From: Jimgerdemannia flammicorona | Lineage: Eukaryota; Mucoromycota; Endogonomycetes; Endogonales; Endogonaceae | DNA: 26,037 nucleotides | Direction: 5' to 3' | Assembly (NCBI GenBank): GCA_003990745.1 | Contig: RBNI01000890.1 | Location: forward strand, 1 to 26,037 | In this document: piece by piece, positions 21,404-26,037 of the stretch | Layout of the letters: every line of letters starts with the position of its first letter | Numbering within the stretch: position 1 is the stretch's first letter | Position numbers and translations under genes: made by a program | The notes under the pieces: model-generated | Database searches by the model: none | What the model was told of the DNA's origin: nothing | What the model saw: the letters and a program-made list of their open reading frames with translations, nothing else

Positions 21404-23556
21404 GCTTATAGACTGGATGGTAGACTGGTATTTTTGGACCACACCTTTCTCTACTACAATTCACGTTACACACACTTTTACAACATACTTTCAACTTGTT
21501 TATTGGAGAAAGATATTAAGGCAATGTCAACCAGCAAGCAAGCTGATGCACATACTAGGTTGGGTGGACCTGGGGCCTTCAACTGGCAGCATGTCGAGAG
21601 AGGGTATGGGCTTGGGATGGGGTCTTTCAGTGGCTTAAGTGGATAGGACAGCTTGGGCAGTAGAGGTGGTACTAGTGGGGGGGCTGGAGGGCAGCAGGGA
21701 AGGAGCTTTGTGGACATGCTAAGGACTGGGGGTTGGCTGATGGGAGCCCGCAGTGGACAGGCAGGAGGGAAGGGGAAGCAGAAGGTTTGGGATGCTGGGG
21801 GAGCTGGGCCTTTACTGGTGGGAGGTGGAGGAAGTGGAGTAGCTGCTGGGAGTAGTAGTAGGACTACTGATGGTGGTGTAACAGTGAATCAGGAAAAAAA
21901 AAGAGATGTGATGACTGATGGCCAGGGGGGGCAGGGGTTCTCGATGCAGAAGGGGGACCTGGCAGATGGTGTAACAGGACTGGTGGTGGCCCTATTGCTC
22001 AAGAAGTTGATCTCAGAGTTTGCGGCTACCTTGTGCTTCTGGGGCTTGGTAGTGATGACAAGGATGGTCCTGGGGCTTATTTCAAAGTAGGTGGCTGGAG
22101 TGGCCTTGGTGAAGTTCTTGAAAGGTCTGGAGGGGGTTGAGGTGGGCTTTGAGGAGGTGGGCCCACTGGCTGAGACCCTGAAGACTAGAGTAGTGGTTGG
22201 AGAGGTGGTGGTCCCATAGTGAGATACTTGAGGTGAGACCCCAGGGTGGTGCAGCTTCTGGTGAGGGGGGTGCCCATAGTGACTAAGGAGAAGACTAGGA
22301 GGAGGGTGGAGGAGGTGATGGTAGAGTATAGTGATATGGTAGATATTGGCTTTCAGATGTGGGAAGGGATAACATTCAGGACAGATGATATCAATGTCAG
22401 AATTTGGCTAGTGGGGAAGGAGGCCACAGAGAAGACAAGTGACTGGCCCTCAGTGCTGATGTGGGGGGCCTTTATCTGTAAGGTGTCGAGGGTGAAAGGG
22501 AGTGAAGAGGAGGAGGAGGACTTGTTGGAGGCACTGGAGGAGTTGAGTGGTGCTGTGGAGAGGAGGGCAAAAGTCTGAAAACTGTATAAGGAGTTGATAC
22601 ATCTGGAGGTTGTAGATGGGAAGCATATCCATACTGACAGAAAGCAGTGAGAGTGGGCCCAGAGATGCAAGAGGCAGAGGGAGCTGTTGGCAAGTATGAC
22701 AGGAGGGGTGAAGAAGAAGTTGGTTAGAGCTGAGGAGTCTGGAGGCATCAAAGTCAGTGTCTGGGCTAGTAAAGGAGGAGAGGAGGTGGAGGCAAATGAG
22801 GCAGGGGCTGGGAAGATACTGGATAAGGATCCATATGCTCACAGTACCTTTGAAGTTTGGGAGTAGGAGATGGATGCCACTCTCCCCCCACTTATCAGGA
22901 GGGGCCCAGCTGGGAAGAGAGGGATGATGGAGGATATACTGATGCAGGGGGCCCAGCGAGTGCACTTTGGGGTCTCTGATATAGTGAAAGGAGGCCAGGT
23001 GGTGGTGGTTAGCAAGGATGAGCTGGTGGATGTCTCTGAGGAGGAGTGGGATGAGGCTACCAGTATAGGAGCTGATACCATGATGTTGGATACAGGGTGG
23101 CCAGGGACTCCAGGAGGGAAGGAGGTGGGGAACTTGTTGTGGATGAGTAAGGTGATGGATAACCTCGTGGCAGAGGCATTGAGATAAGTGGACCTGTGGG
23201 TAATGCCTGAGGAGTATTGGGTACAGATTATATACAGCAATGGTGTAGTGGAGGCACTAAAGGTAGAGATTCTTGCAATCCTCCTGGAGAAGGAGGGATA
23301 TAAGGTTGATGAGGCAAGAAAGGCAGAGCTGATGGTGGTCACTAGTGAGTGGGTGGCCTACTATTGAGCAGAGTATTATGGTTTGCAGCTCTGGCAGGAG
23401 GCCTGTCTGGAGTATCATGAGGACTTTGAGAAGTAAGAAGATGGGGCAATAATAGAACTTCTGGGAGGGTTGGAGGCATGGAAAGCTAGAGAAAGGGAAC
23501 TAGCTGCTGAACATGACTTGAACTTAGTGCAGGAGGAGCCGAATGCAGACTTATAG
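21404..23556 (+). pseudogene. Decayed retroelement-like coding region (ORF1/gag-like?)
   Basis: G-rich, CpG-poor sequence holding long, repeatedly broken frames. Pieces: 21434-21646 (LDHTFLYYNSRYTHFYNIL); 21653-22217 with one stop, including SFVDMLRTGG, which resembles the S-(Y/F)-A-D-x-x-R motif of LINE ORF1 proteins; and a frame from 22237 to 23553 holding six stops (TGA 22576, TGA 22648, TAG 22864, TAA 23185, TGA 23365, TAA 23434). The first part of that last frame (VQLLVRGVPIVTKEKTRR and then WEGITFRTDDINVRIWLVG) could be an RRM-like ORF1 domain. The order RT fragment then ORF1-like is reversed from a normal LINE, so this is either a rearranged pair of copies or a different element. Family assignment is weak; that it is dead former coding sequence is better supported. 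Confidence 0.5.
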
Positions 23557-23950
23557 AGGATGGGATCATGATATATCATTATTCCTTATGAACAGTATAG
23601 TGCACAGTACTTATACTCAACCTTTTGATTATAACTTTATATTGTACTTAATAAAAAAAAAACAAAAATCATAACTTGATATAAAATATTATTAAGTTTA
23701 ATCAAATAGAGAGTTTTTTTTTTTATTATTTATAATATTATAGTAAAATAGTTTTTATATCAATTATTGCCATTTTTTATATTTGCATCAAGGCCAGTCA
23801 CAATTTCAGCTTTAAATCTAAGCTAGTCTCAGCCAACCAGCCACATAATTTTGGCCTTAAATAATTAATATTTGGCATTAAAATTAAGCCAAGCCACTCA
23901 AGTTCCTTGTGCTAAGTTCCCCTTGCCAATCTCCTCTGCCGAGCCCCCAA
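23557..23950. other. AT-rich junction between retroelement debris and minisatellite
   Basis: Very AT-rich from about 23570 to 23900, with A and T runs at 23652 and 23715. It contains an imperfect inverted repeat (TTGGCCTTAA at 23851-23860 against TTAAGCCAA at 23884-23892). It could be a 3' untranslated or terminal part of the retroelement. No ORF and no convincing long terminal repeat were seen. Confidence 0.5.
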
Positions 23951-25980
23951 GAGGCAGAACCATTGATGTAGGCAGAACCGCCGATGGAGGCAGAACTGTC
24001 AATGGAGGCAGAACTGTCAATAGAGGCAGAACTGTCGATGGAGGCAGAATCGTCGACAATGGAGTCGACAATGGAGTCGATGGAGGCAGAACTGTTAATG
24101 ATGGAGGCAGAACCATTGACGATGGAGACAGAACAGTCGATGGAAGCTATGGGGGCAGAACTGTCAATGGAGTTGATGGAGACAGAACCATTAATGGAGG
24201 CAGAACCATCGCTAGAGTTGATAGAGGCAGTACTGTTGATGAGGCAGAACTACCGATAGAGGCAGAACTGTTAACAGTAGAGTCGATAGAGATAGAACTA
24301 TCGATAGAGTCAGAACTGTCAATGATGGAGTCAATGGAGGCAGAACCATTGATGGAGGCAGACCTGTCAATGATAGAGTCGGTGGAGACAGACCCATCGA
24401 TGATGGAGTCGATGGAGTCAGAACTATCGATGGAGGCAGAACCATTGATAGAGGCAGAGCTATTGATGGAGGCAGAACTGTTGATGGAGGCAGAACTATC
24501 AATGGAGGCAGAACCATCAATGGAGGCAGAACTGTCGATGGAGGCAGAACCGTCAATGGAGGCAGAACCATTGATGGAGGCAGAGCCATCGATGGAGGCA
24601 GAACCATTGATGGAGGCGGAACTGTTGATGGAGGCAGAACTATCAATGGACAGAACCGTTGATGATGGAGACAGAACTGTTGACAATGGCGTTGATGGAG
24701 GCAGAACCATCAATGGAGGCAAAACTGATGATGGAGTTGATGGAGGCAGAACTGTCCATAGAGGCAGAACTGTCAATGATGGATGATGAAGTCGATGGAG
24801 GCAGAACTGTCGATGATGAAAGATAGAGTCAATGGAGGCAGAACAGTCAATGAAGGCTATGGGGGCAGAATGGAGGCAGAACCATCGATGGAGGTAGAAC
24901 CATCAATAGAGATAGAACCGTCAATGAAGGCAGAACTGTCAATAATAGATGATGAAGTCAATGGAGGCAGAACCATCGATGATGGATAATGGAGTCAATG
25001 GAGGAAGAACCATTGATGATGGAGGCAGAACAGTCAATGGAGGCTATGGGGGCAGAACAGTCGATGGAGGCTATGGGAACAGAACTGTTGATGGAGTCAA
25101 TGGAGGCAGAACTGTCGATGAGGTAGAACTGTTGATGGAGGCAGAACCATTGATGATGGAGGCAGAACAGTCAATAGAGGCTATGGGGGCAGAACTGTTG
25201 ATGGAGTTGATGGAGGTAGAATCATCAATGGAGGCAGAACCATTGATGAAGCCAGAACCGTCAATGGAGCCAGAACTGTCAACAATGGAGTTGATGGAGG
25301 CAGTACTGTCGATGAGGCAGAACTACTGATAGAAGCAGAACTATCAATGGAGGCAGAACCATTGATAGAGGCAGAGCCATCAATAGAGGCAAAATCATCA
25401 ATGATGGAGTCGATGAAGGCAGAACTTTTGATGGATGCAGAACCGTTGATAGAGGCAGAACCATTGATAGAGACAGAACCGTCAATAGAGGCAGAACTGT
25501 CAATGGACAGAACCATCGATGATGGAGTCAATAGAGGCAGAACCATCAATGGAGGCAGAACCATCGATGATGGAGTTGATGGAGATAGAACTGTCAATAG
25601 AGGCAGAACCATCAATAGAGGCAGAATTGTTGACAATGGAGTCAATGAAGGCAGAACCATCGATGGAGGCAGAACCATCAATGGAGGCAGAACCATCGAT
25701 GGAGGCAGAACCCTCGATGGAGGCAGAACCGTCGATGATGGACAATGGAGTCAATGGAGTCAATGGAGGCAGAACTGTCAATGAAGGCAGAACCATCAAT
25801 GATGGAGTCAATGTAGGCAGTACTGTCGATGAGGCAGAACTACCAATGGGGGCAGAACCATTGATGGAGGCAGAACTATTGATGAGGCAGAACTACCAAT
25901 GGAGCCAGAACCATCGATGATAGAGTCAATGGAGGTATATAGAACCATCAATGGAGGCAGAACCATTGATGGAGGCAGAA
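23951..25980. repeat. 18-bp minisatellite array with higher-order structure
   Basis: About 2 kb of tandem units whose idealised form is GGAGGCAGAACCGTCGAT (18 bp). The core GGAGGCAGAA is largely conserved. The bases after GAAC vary as CG, TG, CA or TA, and those before ATGG vary the same way. Longer composite units carry inserted (GATGATGGAGTC)-like triplet blocks, all close to multiples of three. Rare marker variants recur: GGCTATGGGGGCAGAAC in several places, and CAGTACTG at 24228, 25301 and 25818, showing duplication of larger blocks. Because 18 is a multiple of three and stops are rare, long frames are open on both strands (hexapeptides such as DGGRTV or MEAEPS). I do not regard these as genes, as no ATG-led unique N-terminal exon is joined to them. 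Confidence 0.93.
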
Positions 25981-26037
25981 TTCCAATGCTTGCAACAGCT
26001 CCTGCTGGCTCTTTTATCTTACATTTTTTTTTTTTTT
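25981..26037. other. Unique tail after the minisatellite, ending in poly(T)
   Basis: A short non-repeat sequence (from TTCCAATGCTTGC) follows the last unit and ends in a run of 14 T at the window edge. Too short to classify. Confidence 0.6.

Noticed and set aside
23851..23892. Imperfect inverted repeat as a terminal inverted repeat or LTR edge
   Set aside because: Arms of only about 9-10 bases with a mismatch in AT-rich DNA, with no partner copy or target-site duplication seen.
23872..24786. 304-codon open frame entering the minisatellite from the left
   Set aside because: It begins with TTG rather than ATG, starts in AT-rich non-coding sequence, and is kept open by the 18-bp repeat period.
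23951..25980. Possible CRISPR-like array
   Set aside because: Units are directly adjacent 18-mers without unique spacers, and the host is a fungus; this is a minisatellite.

Overview
The window reads as genomic DNA of a filamentous fungus, most likely a basidiomycete. Its protein genes are cut by many short GT-AG introns (about 97 to 446 nt). The coding exons are GC-rich and CpG-rich, while the spacers are full of homopolymer A/T runs. The genus cannot be told from the sequence alone.

Layout. (1) 22-3549 (+): the 3' five exons of a gene whose product looks like the SMPD4 family (neutral sphingomyelinase-3-like, ER/nuclear-envelope tail-anchored); the 5' end lies outside the window. (2) 4373-6583 (-), convergent with it: a seven-exon pfkB-family sugar kinase close to ketohexokinase; its 5' end is ambiguous. 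(3) 6584 to about 12700: roughly 6 kb without a convincing intact gene, with two protein-like relics on the minus strand and several long poly-T/A runs. (4) 12776-14877 (+): a four-exon transcription factor with an HSF-type DNA-binding domain and a coiled coil. (5) 16344-18468 (+): a five-exon mitochondrial branched-chain 2-oxoacid dehydrogenase E2 (DBT). (6) About 19022-20000 (+): broken remains of a WD-repeat gene resembling WDR75/Nan1/Utp17. (7) 20241-20645: an orphan ORF. (8) 20906-23556: decayed retroelement sequence, beginning with a LINE-type reverse transcriptase fragment. (9) 23951-25980: a 2-kb, 18-bp minisatellite with higher-order structure.

The left and centre are ordinary housekeeping and regulatory genes (lipid metabolism, sugar phosphorylation, stress-type regulation, branched-chain amino-acid catabolism) that do not form an evident cluster. 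From about 18.9 kb rightward the window becomes a repeat-rich, pseudogenic compartment.

The most striking signals are in that compartment. The retroelement block has only nine CpG dinucleotides in about 2.65 kb. The neighbouring minisatellite varies mainly at two sites per unit, and the states seen there (CG, TG, CA, TA) are what CpG deamination would produce. Together they suggest that this compartment has been a target of cytosine methylation or RIP-like mutation, while the genes beside it were spared.
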